From CBDBFH01 sp965204775 (GTDB lineage: Bacteria > Pseudomonadota > Alphaproteobacteria > JAPOUT01 > G958296285), in assembly GCA_965204775.1 (NCBI GenBank), contig CBDBFH010000028.1:260664-324663 (forward strand): 64,000 nucleotides of DNA, read 5' to 3'. Below the pieces are notes generated by a model. That model searched no databases, had not been told where the DNA came from, and saw nothing but the letters and a program-made list of their open reading frames with translations. Below, piece after piece: positions 40,662 through 48,381 of this stretch. Each line of letters starts with the position of its first letter. Positions within the stretch are counted from its first letter, which is position 1. Position numbers and translations under genes: made by a program.

Positions 40662-42878
40662 ATGCGCCGCCGGAGCTCCCTGCCTTTGCGCCTCCTGCTT
40701 CTGTCTGCCTGGCTGGCCGCCGCCCTCCTCCTCCTCGCCCCGGCCCGCGCCCTGCGCTTCGACAATGACCGCTGGCTGCCCGAGGATCACCCGCAGGAAA
40801 TCGCCCTCGACAATCTCGCCGATGAATTCGACCCCGGCGATGTGCTGACCGTCGCCCTGCCCGCCCCGCAGGGCTTTTTTACCCCGGAGACGATCGCCCG
40901 CCTGCGCACTCTGGAGGCGGCTTTGGAAGAAGCGCTGGGAGACGATCTGATCAATCTGCGCTCGGCGCTTTCGGCCACCCACATCATCGCGCTGGACGGC
41001 GAGACGCTCAATATCGAGACGTATGGCGAGACGCTGGAGCGCGGCGGCTTCGACGGCCTCGCGGACTATCGCCGCCGCTTCCAGTCCGGCCCCTATGGCG
41101 GACGGCTGGTCTCGCCCGACGCCCGCCTCTTCGCCCTGCGCCTCGCCCTGGATTCGCGCGAGCAGGCAGGCAAACGCGCCCGCCTCGTCGCCCGGGTGCG
41201 CCAGATTCTGGCCGAACAGGGCTTCGCCTATCATCTGATCGGCAACGCCGCCCTCAAAGACAGGCTGAACCGCGATATCCGCACCCAGCTGGGGCGGCTG
41301 ATTGCGCTGGCCGGACTGGTCATCGCCGGCTTTCTGTTTGTGATCCTGCGCCCCGCCGCCGCCGCGCCGATTCTGGCCGCCGGCCTGCTGACCATCGGCG
41401 GCGCGCTCTCGGTCGTCGTTCTCCTCGGCCATGCGATGACCGCCGTCGGCCTCGCCCTGCCGGTGCTCGCCGGAGTCATCGCCGTCGCCGACGGCCTCCA
41501 TATCCAGAACCATTACGACCAGGCCCGGCCCGGAGAAAAACCCGCCCGCCGCGCCTTCGCCCGCGCCTGGCGGCCCTGCCTCGTCGCCAGCATCACCAGC
41601 GCAGTCGGCTTCGGCGCCTTTGCGGTCAGCGATCTGATTCCGCTCCATCATTTCGGTCTGGACGCCTTCGCCGCCATTCTCCTCGCCTATCCGCTGATCC
41701 TGGTGACGATGGCCGCCGGCCTCCACGTGCTGCGCCCCGCCCCGCGCCCGCGCCCGCGCGCCGCCTGGTGGCTGGACCGCTGCCACCGGCTGGCGACCGC
41801 CCGCCCCGCCGCCGCCGCCCTTGCCGCCGTCGTGATCGCCGCCACGCTCGCCGCCGGGCTGCGCGCCGCCCACACCGAAACCAATTTCCTTTCCGTCTTC
41901 TACGCGCCGCACAGCACGATCCGGCAGGATTTCGACCTTGCCGACCGCCGGCTGGGCGGATCGGGCGGCATGGATGTTTTGTTCCGGTCCGATCAGGCCG
42001 GTCATTTCAAAAGCGCCGGCGGCTTTGCCGCGGTGCACGGCGCGGCGCAGGCCTTCGCCCGCGCCCCCCGGGTCAATTACGTCGAGGACTACACCGTGCC
42101 GGTCGCCCAGGCCCATCGCGCCTTCACCGGCGGCGGCGGCCTGCCCGATGACGACGCGACGCTCGCGCAGGAACTCTTCTTTCTGGAACTCTCGCGCAGC
42201 GAGGCCAAGGACGACGTCCTCTCGCCCTATGCCGATTTCGACTACACCACCGCCCGCGTTCATCTGCGCACCCCTGATCTGCCCTCGCAGCAATTGCGCG
42301 GGCTGATCGAAGACGTCCGCGCGCGCGCGCAGGCCGCCGGTCCGGCGACGTTCACCGGCTTCGGCGTCTTCATCGAGAGTCTGGGCCGGGAGGTGATCGC
42401 CACCCAAATCGAGAGTTTTCTGATCACCCTGGCCCTGATCAGCGCGCTCTTTGTGGCGTTGTTCGGCTGGCGGATGGGTCTGGCCGGGCTGCTCGCCAAT
42501 CTGCTGCCGGTCGCGGCGACCGCCGGACTGATCGCCTGGACCGGAACTCCCTTCGACTTCGCCGCGATTTTGATCATGGGGATTACTTTGGGCCTGTGCG
42601 TCGACGATGCGATCCACTTCCTTCACGCCTACGCCCAGGCGCGCCGGCGCGCCGGGACCGGAGAGTCGCTCGCCCGCGCCTTGCAGGTGACCGGCAGGCC
42701 GATTGCACTGACCAGCCTGCTCTTTTGCGCCGGGCTGGCGGTGCTGCTCGCCTCCGATCTGGTGATTTTGGTGCGCTTCGCCCTGTTCTCGATCTTCGGC
42801 CTGACCGCGGCGGCGGTCTCGACCCTGATCTTTCTGCCCGCCGCGCTGGCCTTGAGCGCGCCGGCTTCTCAAGACTGA
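40662..42878 (+). CDS. MMPL/RND-family lipid exporter
   Basis: The 738-residue membrane protein has two halves, each with a large periplasmic domain and a cluster of membrane helices: TM1 about 10-28, periplasmic 32-205, TM2-6 about 212-355, TM7 about 380-395, periplasmic 400-570, TM8-12 about 578-735. GVIAVADGLHIQNHY and MGITLGLCVDDAIHFLHAY carry the TM4/TM10 acidic residues for proton coupling. With 738 residues it is shorter than HAE1 pumps and like hopanoid/lipid exporters. It completes the LolA-like/barrel/MMPL set. An antisense frame of nearly equal length is a shadow. Confidence 0.9.
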   Translation: MRRRSSLPLRLLLLSAWLAAALLLLAPARALRFDNDRWLPEDHPQEIALDNLADEFDPGDVLTVALPAPQGFFTPETIARLRTLEAALEEALGDDLINLRSALSATHIIALDGETLNIETYGETLERGGFDGLADYRRRFQSGPYGGRLVSPDARLFALRLALDSREQAGKRARLVARVRQILAEQGFAYHLIGNAALKDRLNRDIRTQLGRLIALAGLVIAGFLFVILRPAAAAPILAAGLLTIGGALSVVVLLGHAMTAVGLALPVLAGVIAVADGLHIQNHYDQARPGEKPARRAFARAWRPCLVASITSAVGFGAFAVSDLIPLHHFGLDAFAAILLAYPLILVTMAAGLHVLRPAPRPRPRAAWWLDRCHRLATARPAAAALAAVVIAATLAAGLRAAHTETNFLSVFYAPHSTIRQDFDLADRRLGGSGGMDVLFRSDQAGHFKSAGGFAAVHGAAQAFARAPRVNYVEDYTVPVAQAHRAFTGGGGLPDDDATLAQELFFLELSRSEAKDDVLSPYADFDYTTARVHLRTPDLPSQQLRGLIEDVRARAQAAGPATFTGFGVFIESLGREVIATQIESFLITLALISALFVALFGWRMGLAGLLANLLPVAATAGLIAWTGTPFDFAAILIMGITLGLCVDDAIHFLHAYAQARRRAGTGESLARALQVTGRPIALTSLLFCAGLAVLLASDLVILVRFALFSIFGLTAAAVSTLIFLPAALALSAPASQD

Positions 42879-42964
42879 AGCCTTGGCCCGCCGCCTTTAC
42901 AGCGGCGGGGGCGCATGGTAATCCCTGTCCTGGAAAGGGAAAAGAAGGCGCTCTGGAGGATGTC

Positions 42965-43879
42965 ATGGGTGTGTGTGCGCTTGATATTGCCTATGCCCGC
43001 TTCCGCGCTCCCGATCTGGAGCGGATGGAGTCGTTTTTGCGCGATTTCGGCCTTGTCCGCGCGGCGCGCACGCCGGAGGCGCTTTATATGCGCGGCACCG
43101 ATGACGAACCCTTTGTTCATGTAACTCACAGGGGAGAGCCGGGCTTTGTCGGCCTGGGCTTTGTGGTCGAAGACGCGGCCGCGCTGGAGACGCTGGCCGG
43201 GGAGGCGGGCGCAGGCCCGGTCGCGGAGATCACCGAGCCGGGTGGCGGGGCAGTGGTGCGCTTCACCGACCCCAACGGCTTTCGGATTGAGGCGGTCGCC
43301 GGGCGGGCCAGTGTCGGCGCCGGCGCCGTGATCGCCGCCGCGCCGCGCAATGACGGGGAAGCCAAAGCGCGCCTGGGGCATGCGCTGCGCCTGGCCGCGG
43401 GCCCGGCCCATGTCAAGCGCCTTGGCCACTGCGTCATCAATGTTGCGGACTTCCGCGAAAGCGAGGCCTGGTACAAACAGCGCTTTGGCCTGATTACGTC
43501 CGATGAAATCATGCTCGACGCGAACACCGCCCTGGGCGCCTTTCTGCGCTGCGACCGGGGGGGCAGACATGTCGATCACCATACGCTGTTTCTGGTCGGC
43601 ACGGGCGCGCCCGGCTTCAATCACGCCGCTTTCGAGGTCGCCAATTTCGACGACCTGATGACCGGACATGCCCATCTCAAGGCCGCCGACCATCGGCATG
43701 AATGGGGGGTGGGGCGGCATATTCTGGGCAGCCAGATTTTCGACTATTGGCGCGACCCGTGGGGCCACATGGTCGAGCACTGGACCGACGGCGACGTGTT
43801 CGACAGCCGCAGGCCGCCCGCCCGGCACGATGTCGCCGCGCTGCTGGGCGTTCAGTGGGGCGCGCCGCATCCGGGCTGA
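42965..43879 (+). CDS. VOC-superfamily protein (extradiol dioxygenase-like)
   Basis: The 304-residue protein contains two vicinal-oxygen-chelate modules. The second has likely metal ligands in LGHCVINVADF (His), VDHHTLFLV (His) and WGHMVEHWTDG (Glu), as in class I extradiol dioxygenases such as BphC; the first module is degenerate. CTGGAGGATGTC precedes the ATG. The following FAH gene suggests a meta-cleavage or related aromatic pathway in which this enzyme opens a catechol ring. A glyoxalase or isomerase role cannot be excluded. Confidence 0.85.
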   Translation: MGVCALDIAYARFRAPDLERMESFLRDFGLVRAARTPEALYMRGTDDEPFVHVTHRGEPGFVGLGFVVEDAAALETLAGEAGAGPVAEITEPGGGAVVRFTDPNGFRIEAVAGRASVGAGAVIAAAPRNDGEAKARLGHALRLAAGPAHVKRLGHCVINVADFRESEAWYKQRFGLITSDEIMLDANTALGAFLRCDRGGRHVDHHTLFLVGTGAPGFNHAAFEVANFDDLMTGHAHLKAADHRHEWGVGRHILGSQIFDYWRDPWGHMVEHWTDGDVFDSRRPPARHDVAALLGVQWGAPHPG

Positions 43880-43903
43880 GCCGCGGCGGGCGGGGGAGGG
43901 AGC

Positions 43904-44797
43904 ATGAAACTTGCCAGTTTCACCCATGAAGGCCGCACACGTCTGGGGGTGGTCGGCGAGTCCGGGGTGATTGACCTCGCCGCCGCCGCGCCCGATCTGC
44001 CGGTTTCGATGACCGGTTTTCTGGAAGCGGGGGCGGACGCGCTGGCCGCTGCGCGGCGCGCCCGCGCGCCGGTTCTGCCTCTGGACGCCGTGCAGCTGGA
44101 AGCGCCGGTCATGCATCCGCGCAAGATCTTTGCGATCGGACTTAATTATGCCGATCATGTCGCCGAGTCGGGGCAGCAGAAGCCCGCCCACCAGATTTGG
44201 TTCAGCAAGGCCCCGACCGCCATCACCGGCCCCCATGCCGATGTGCTGAAGCCCGCCGTTTCCGATTTTCTCGATTATGAGGCGGAGTTGTGCTTTGTGA
44301 TCGGGCGGCGCGCCCGTCATGTGCCGCGCGGGCGGGCGGGCGAAGTGATCGCCGGCTATTGCTGCGGCAATGATGTTTCGGTGCGCGACTGGCAGCTGCG
44401 CACGGGTCAATTTACGATCGGCAAAAGTTTCGACACCCATGCGCCGATCGGCCCGTGGCTGACCACCGCCGACGAGCTGGGCGACCCCCATGATCTGGAG
44501 ATTAAATGCTTCGTCAATGGCCGGGAGCGGCAAAGCTCCAACACGCGGCATTTGATTTTCGACTGCTTTGCGCAGGTCGCGGAGCTGTCGCAGGCGATGA
44601 CGCTGGAGCCGGGCGATGTGATTTTCACCGGCACGCCGGGGGGCGTCGGCGGGGCGATGAAGCCGCCGCAATTTCTCAAGCCCGGCGACCGGGTGCGGGT
44701 GGAGATTGAGAAACTGGGGGCGCTGGAAAACGTGATCGCCGCCGAGCGCGCGGTTACGATGATCGGCGCGCCCGGCCCCGGCGCGGGTCAGGAATAG
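43904..44797 (+). CDS. fumarylacetoacetate hydrolase family protein
   Basis: The 297-residue protein has the FAH fold signature: KIFAIGLNYADHVAESG, then DYEAELCFVIGR with metal-binding glutamate and aspartate, YCCGNDVSVRDWQ, GKSFDTHAPIGPWL, and IFTGTPGGVGGAM. It would hydrolyse or decarboxylate a diketo acid from ring cleavage. It follows the VOC gene by 24 bp with GGGGGAGGGAGC as ribosome binding site. Its last 10 bp overlap the end of the convergent monooxygenase gene. Confidence 0.92.
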   Translation: MKLASFTHEGRTRLGVVGESGVIDLAAAAPDLPVSMTGFLEAGADALAAARRARAPVLPLDAVQLEAPVMHPRKIFAIGLNYADHVAESGQQKPAHQIWFSKAPTAITGPHADVLKPAVSDFLDYEAELCFVIGRRARHVPRGRAGEVIAGYCCGNDVSVRDWQLRTGQFTIGKSFDTHAPIGPWLTTADELGDPHDLEIKCFVNGRERQSSNTRHLIFDCFAQVAELSQAMTLEPGDVIFTGTPGGVGGAMKPPQFLKPGDRVRVEIEKLGALENVIAAERAVTMIGAPGPGAGQE

Positions 44798-46317
44798 GCC
44801 AGAGCCTTCTCGCCGGCTTCTGCCGGCGCGCCGCGCCCGGCCGGCGCCGCCGCTGCCGCCGGATTGGTGAAGCACAGCGCGCCGTCCTCCAGCTGGCCCT
44901 TGCGCAGCAGCCGGCGCTCGTATTGGTAATCATGCCGGCTGACCCAGGGCGCCGCATCCATCTGCCGGGGCAGCAAGGCCAGCGCGCGCTGGACATAACC
45001 CGATGAAAAGCCTGCAATCAGGGGGCGGGGCTTGGCCCCGGCATCCTGCGGGCGCAGGCGGGGCGTCGCCTGGCGCATCCCGGTGCGGTCCATGTGATTG
45101 ATGACCCGGCACAGAAAGGCCGCCTGCAAATCGGCCCGCAGCGTCCATGAGGCATTGATATAGCCAAAGGTCGCGGTCAGATTCGGAACCCCGGAATACA
45201 TCATCCCCTTGTAAATCCAGGTCCGGGAGAAATCGACCGCCGCGCCGTCCACCTCAAACCCGATCTCGCCCAGAACGACCAGTTTCAGGCCGGTCGCGGT
45301 GACGATCGCATCGGCCTCCAGCGTCTTGCCCGACTTGAGGCGAATGCCTTTTTGCGTGAAGCGGTCAATATGATCGGTCACGACCGAGGCCTGGCCATTG
45401 CCGACCGCCCCGAAGAGATCGGCGTCGGGAACGAGGCACATGCGCTGATCCCAGGGATTGTAGGACGGCGTGAAATGCGTCTCGACGTCAAAGCCTTCAG
45501 GCAGCGCCTTGCGGGCGCGGTGGACGATCATCGCCTTGACCTTCTCCGGCTTGTCGCGGCAGCGGTTGTAAAAATAGCGCATAAAGTAAATGTTCTTCCA
45601 CCGCGTTATGCTTTGCGCCCAGCGCTGGGGAAGAAGCCGGTTCAGCAGGCGGGCCAGGCCGTCGCGCGCCGGAAGGGAGACGATATAGGTCGGCGAGCGC
45701 TGCAGCATGGTCACATGACCGGCCGTCTGCGCCAGTGACGGAACCAGGGTCACCGCGGTCGCCCCCGACCCGATGACCACAATGCGCTTGCCGGCCGGAT
45801 CGAAATCCTCCGGCCAGGCCTGCGGGTGAATAATCTGTCCGGCAAAATCCTCCCGTCCGGCGAACTCCGGATTGTGCCCCCCGCGGTAGGAATAATAACC
45901 GGCGCAGATATGCAGGACGCGGCAGGTAAGGGTTTGCGCCTTGCCGCCGGTCTCCACCTCCAGCGACCAGAGCGCCCGCCCGCTCGACCACGACGCCCGC
46001 TTGACCCGGTGGTTGTAGCGGATATGCCGGTCAATCCCGTTTTCCGCCGCCGTCTCCTTGACATAATTGAGAATTGCCGGGCCGTCGGCGAGCACCTTGT
46101 CGCCCGGCCAGGGGCGGAATTCGTAGCCCATGGTGTGCATGTCGCTGTCGGAGCGAATCCCGGGATAGCGGAAGAGGTCCCAGGTCCCCCCCATCGAATC
46201 GCGCGCCTCCAGAATCGCAAAATCCTTGTCCGGACATTTTTGCCGCAAATGACAGGCCGCCCCGACCCCGGACAGGCCCGCACCGACGATGACGACATCA
46301 AAATGATTCCCGCTCAT
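44788..46317 (-). CDS. flavin-containing (Baeyer-Villiger type) monooxygenase
   Basis: The 509-residue enzyme has the FAD site VVIVGAGLSGVGAACHL, the BVMO fingerprint F-x-G-x3-H-x3-W-P as FAGQIIHPQAWPEDF, and the NADPH site VVIGSGATAVTLVPSLA. GGTWDLFRYPGIRSDSDMHTMGY is typical of the EthA-like group. It inserts oxygen next to a ketone or oxidises a heteroatom. The ATG at 46317 is chosen because GGAGGA lies 4 bp upstream; the alternative at 46329 is the ATG that contains part of that site. It faces the VOC/FAH pair tail to tail, with a 10-bp overlap. Confidence 0.93.
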   Translation of the reverse strand: MSGNHFDVVIVGAGLSGVGAACHLRQKCPDKDFAILEARDSMGGTWDLFRYPGIRSDSDMHTMGYEFRPWPGDKVLADGPAILNYVKETAAENGIDRHIRYNHRVKRASWSSGRALWSLEVETGGKAQTLTCRVLHICAGYYSYRGGHNPEFAGREDFAGQIIHPQAWPEDFDPAGKRIVVIGSGATAVTLVPSLAQTAGHVTMLQRSPTYIVSLPARDGLARLLNRLLPQRWAQSITRWKNIYFMRYFYNRCRDKPEKVKAMIVHRARKALPEGFDVETHFTPSYNPWDQRMCLVPDADLFGAVGNGQASVVTDHIDRFTQKGIRLKSGKTLEADAIVTATGLKLVVLGEIGFEVDGAAVDFSRTWIYKGMMYSGVPNLTATFGYINASWTLRADLQAAFLCRVINHMDRTGMRQATPRLRPQDAGAKPRPLIAGFSSGYVQRALALLPRQMDAAPWVSRHDYQYERRLLRKGQLEDGALCFTNPAAAAAPAGRGAPAEAGEKALAYS

Positions 46318-46486
46318 CTTATCCTCCATGACTTCGAGACCGGTGGGCGCGATCTTACCCTATGGGACTGCCGTCCGGGAAAAAAAAGGGGAACTCCCTT
46401 TCCCCCCTTTCCCCGCCGGTTTCGCGCAGGCCCCTCCGCGGCGCAAGTCCGTTCAGGACCAAAAGCGCCCGCCGATCAGCCCACAA

Positions 46487-46756
46487 TCACCTCCGGACCC
46501 GTTGCCAAATGCTGTTCAGAAGCAAGGGCCCGCTGGCAATGGCAATCCACATCCATAAGGAGATGGTTTCGCCCGCATTATAGCTGGCCGCAATCAGCGC
46601 GCGCAACAGCAGGTGGGCAAGAAGGCCCGCCCCGATGGCCAGCGCAACCGGCTGCCATCCCGCCTGCCGCCCCTGGCGGTGAAAATAGAAAAAGGCCGCC
46701 GGCAAAAACAGCACCAGCGCGGTCGCAACCCCGGGATTGTATTCCCCGCGGCACAT
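46487..46756 (-). CDS. small membrane protein, unknown function
   Basis: The 89-residue product has three predicted helices (ATALVLFLPAAFFYF, ALAIGAGLLAHLLLRALI, ISLWMWIAIASGPLLLNSIW) with a short basic tail. It begins MCRGEYNPG. I do not recognise a family. An upstream in-frame extension to 46828 lacks coding character. Region 46330-46486 between it and the monooxygenase gene shows no gene. Confidence 0.45.
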   Translation of the reverse strand: MCRGEYNPGVATALVLFLPAAFFYFHRQGRQAGWQPVALAIGAGLLAHLLLRALIAASYNAGETISLWMWIAIASGPLLLNSIWQRVRR

Positions 46757-46871
46757 TAACACATCTCGATATATATGACCATGCATGCCTGATGCCGGGG
46801 ATCGGCTGACTCCGGCGCGGGAGGTCAATCAGCCGGTTCCGGCAAGGTTGCGCCGGAACATAAGGCTTTGC

Positions 46872-46947
46872 TGGTGAGCCCGCCGGGATTCGAACCCGGG
46901 ACCCCCTGATTAAAAGTCAGGTGCTCTGCCGGCTGAGCTACGGGCTC
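46872..46947 (-). tRNA. tRNA-Lys (TTT anticodon)
   Basis: Acceptor arms GAGCCCG and CGGGCTC pair fully; anticodon stem CCTGA/TCAGG encloses CTTTTAA (anticodon TTT); T arm CCGGG-TTCGAAT-CCCGG. Discriminator A with encoded CCA. Confidence 0.96.
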
Positions 46948-46960
46948 CTGGATAAAAATC

Positions 46961-46988
46961 ATTATATATCAATGCTTTATAGTGTGAA
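46961..46988 (-). promoter_or_regulatory. promoter of tRNA-Lys
   Basis: On the minus strand TTCACA (46983-46988) and a perfect TATAAT (46961-46966) are spaced by 16 bp, 14 bp upstream of the tRNA. The surrounding AT-rich patch is unusual for this GC-rich region. Confidence 0.6.
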
Positions 46989-47103
46989 ATCTTTTGGCGG
47001 TGGCCGGGAACCTCTCTCAATGGGGCGGCGGCGGAGCCGGGACTATGGAATTTGATGGAGAGGGAACAGATCGCCATGCTGTCGAGCGGGAAGGGTTTTG
47101 GGG

Positions 47104-47177
47104 CGCGCCCGGGAGGACTCGAACCCCCAGCCTCCTGATCCGTAGTCAGACGCTCTATCCAGTTGAGCTACGGGCGC
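47104..47177 (-). tRNA. tRNA-Arg (ACG anticodon)
   Basis: Acceptor arms GCGCCCG and CGGGCGC pair fully; anticodon stem TCTGA/TCAGG encloses CTACGGA (anticodon ACG, read as ICG); T arm TGGGGG-TTCGAGT-CCTCC is slightly imperfect. CCA is not encoded. TATAGA lies about 15 bp upstream on the minus strand. Confidence 0.93.
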
Positions 47178-47230
47178 ACGCGCATCAGATCGTCTATACC
47201 CCGCCCTCCGCCGGGGGGGAAGGGTCTGGA

Positions 47231-48286
47231 TCAACGCCGCCGGGCGGGGCCGAAAACCTCGCGGTAAGCGGGGATGCCGTTGAGACCGCGCGCCTCGAAC
47301 ACCGCCCGGCCCACCGCGCGCGCCACGCAGTCGGCGGCCAGCGCCCCGGCCCGCGCCAGAGCCAGCGCCTCCATCGGCGCGGACGCCAACGCCCCCGTCG
47401 CCAGAACAAACAGCGTATCCCCGTCCAAAGGCGTGTGCACCGGGCGCAGGCTGCGCGCCAGACCGTCCTGGCCCATGATCGCAATCCGCCTGGCCTGCGC
47501 CGGAGTCAGCGCCGCATTGAGCGCAACCACCCCGATCGTCGTATTGCCCCCGGCCTGCGCCGGACCCCCGGCCTTGGTCCCGGCCTGAAAATCAGCCCGC
47601 GCCCCGCTGAGCGGTTCGGTCAATGGCGGCTGGCCGCCCATCTCCCGGTTCTGCTCGGCATAGGCCGCCCACAGCCTGCCGGTCCCCGGAATCACCGCCG
47701 CCCCAAACGCGTTGACCGCAACCAGCGCCCCGATCTGCAGCCCTTCCGGCGTTGCGATCGAAGCGCTGCCCAGCCCCCCCTTCAGATTGCCCGCCGCCGC
47801 GCCAAAGCCCGCCCCGGCATTGCCCAGCGCAAACTCCGCCCCGGCGCTTTCGCAGGCGCGGCGCGCCAGTTCCGCATAGGGCGGCGATTCCCTCCAGCGC
47901 TTGTCGCCGCCATTGGCCAGATCATAAAGAATCGCCCCCGGCACCACCGGCGAGACCGGCGCGCCCTCCATCAGCGCAAAGCCGCGCCCGCGCGCGCCCA
48001 GCCAGTCGGTGATCGCGCTACCCGCCGCCAGCCCGTAAGACGAGCCGCCGGACAAAAACACCGCGTCCACCGCATCAACCAGATTGACCGGATCCAGCGC
48101 ATCGGTCTCGCGGGTGCCGGGGCCGCCGCCGCGCGTGTCATAGGCCGCAACCGCGCGCGTCTGCGGCAGGATCACGCTCACCCCGGTCGCAACGGCCTCA
48201 TCATGCGCATTGCCCACCTGAATCCCGGAGACGTCGGTGATCAAATTGCGCGGCCCCGGAGCCGGGTATAGCCTCTCTTGCCCCAT
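47231..48286 (-). CDS. P1 family (S58) aminopeptidase/amidase, DmpA/NylC-like
   Basis: The 351-residue Ntn-fold hydrolase has LITDVSGIQVGNAHDE at the start, FLSGGSSYGLAAGSAITDWL in the middle and GGNTTIGVVALNAALT, where autocleavage exposes the nucleophile (Thr in NTTIG, as in NylC). It matches the family in length. Members are beta-peptidyl aminopeptidases, D-amino-acid amidases or nylon-oligomer hydrolases; natural substrates are often unknown. The ATG at 48286 is preferred over a GTG at 48298. It is divergent from ggt with under 100 bp between, perhaps sharing a regulatory region. Confidence 0.9.
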   Translation of the reverse strand: MGQERLYPAPGPRNLITDVSGIQVGNAHDEAVATGVSVILPQTRAVAAYDTRGGGPGTRETDALDPVNLVDAVDAVFLSGGSSYGLAAGSAITDWLGARGRGFALMEGAPVSPVVPGAILYDLANGGDKRWRESPPYAELARRACESAGAEFALGNAGAGFGAAAGNLKGGLGSASIATPEGLQIGALVAVNAFGAAVIPGTGRLWAAYAEQNREMGGQPPLTEPLSGARADFQAGTKAGGPAQAGGNTTIGVVALNAALTPAQARRIAIMGQDGLARSLRPVHTPLDGDTLFVLATGALASAPMEALALARAGALAADCVARAVGRAVFEARGLNGIPAYREVFGPARRR

Positions 48287-48381
48287 GATCCGCGACACTA
48301 TCCGGGCGATGGTCTAAAGTAAAACTTGCCTGCCTTTGCGCGCAACGCCCGCCCGCCGCCCCCAACACCCCCCAACAACCG

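Noticed and set aside
40659..42872. A 737-codon minus-strand frame
   Set aside because: Mirror of the MMPL gene; low-complexity Gly/Asp/Gln-rich translation with no membrane helices or motifs.
46872..47177. The two neighbouring tRNA genes as remnants of a mobile element end
   Set aside because: Both fold perfectly and at least tRNA-Lys has its own promoter; the gap between them holds no phage or transposon gene.
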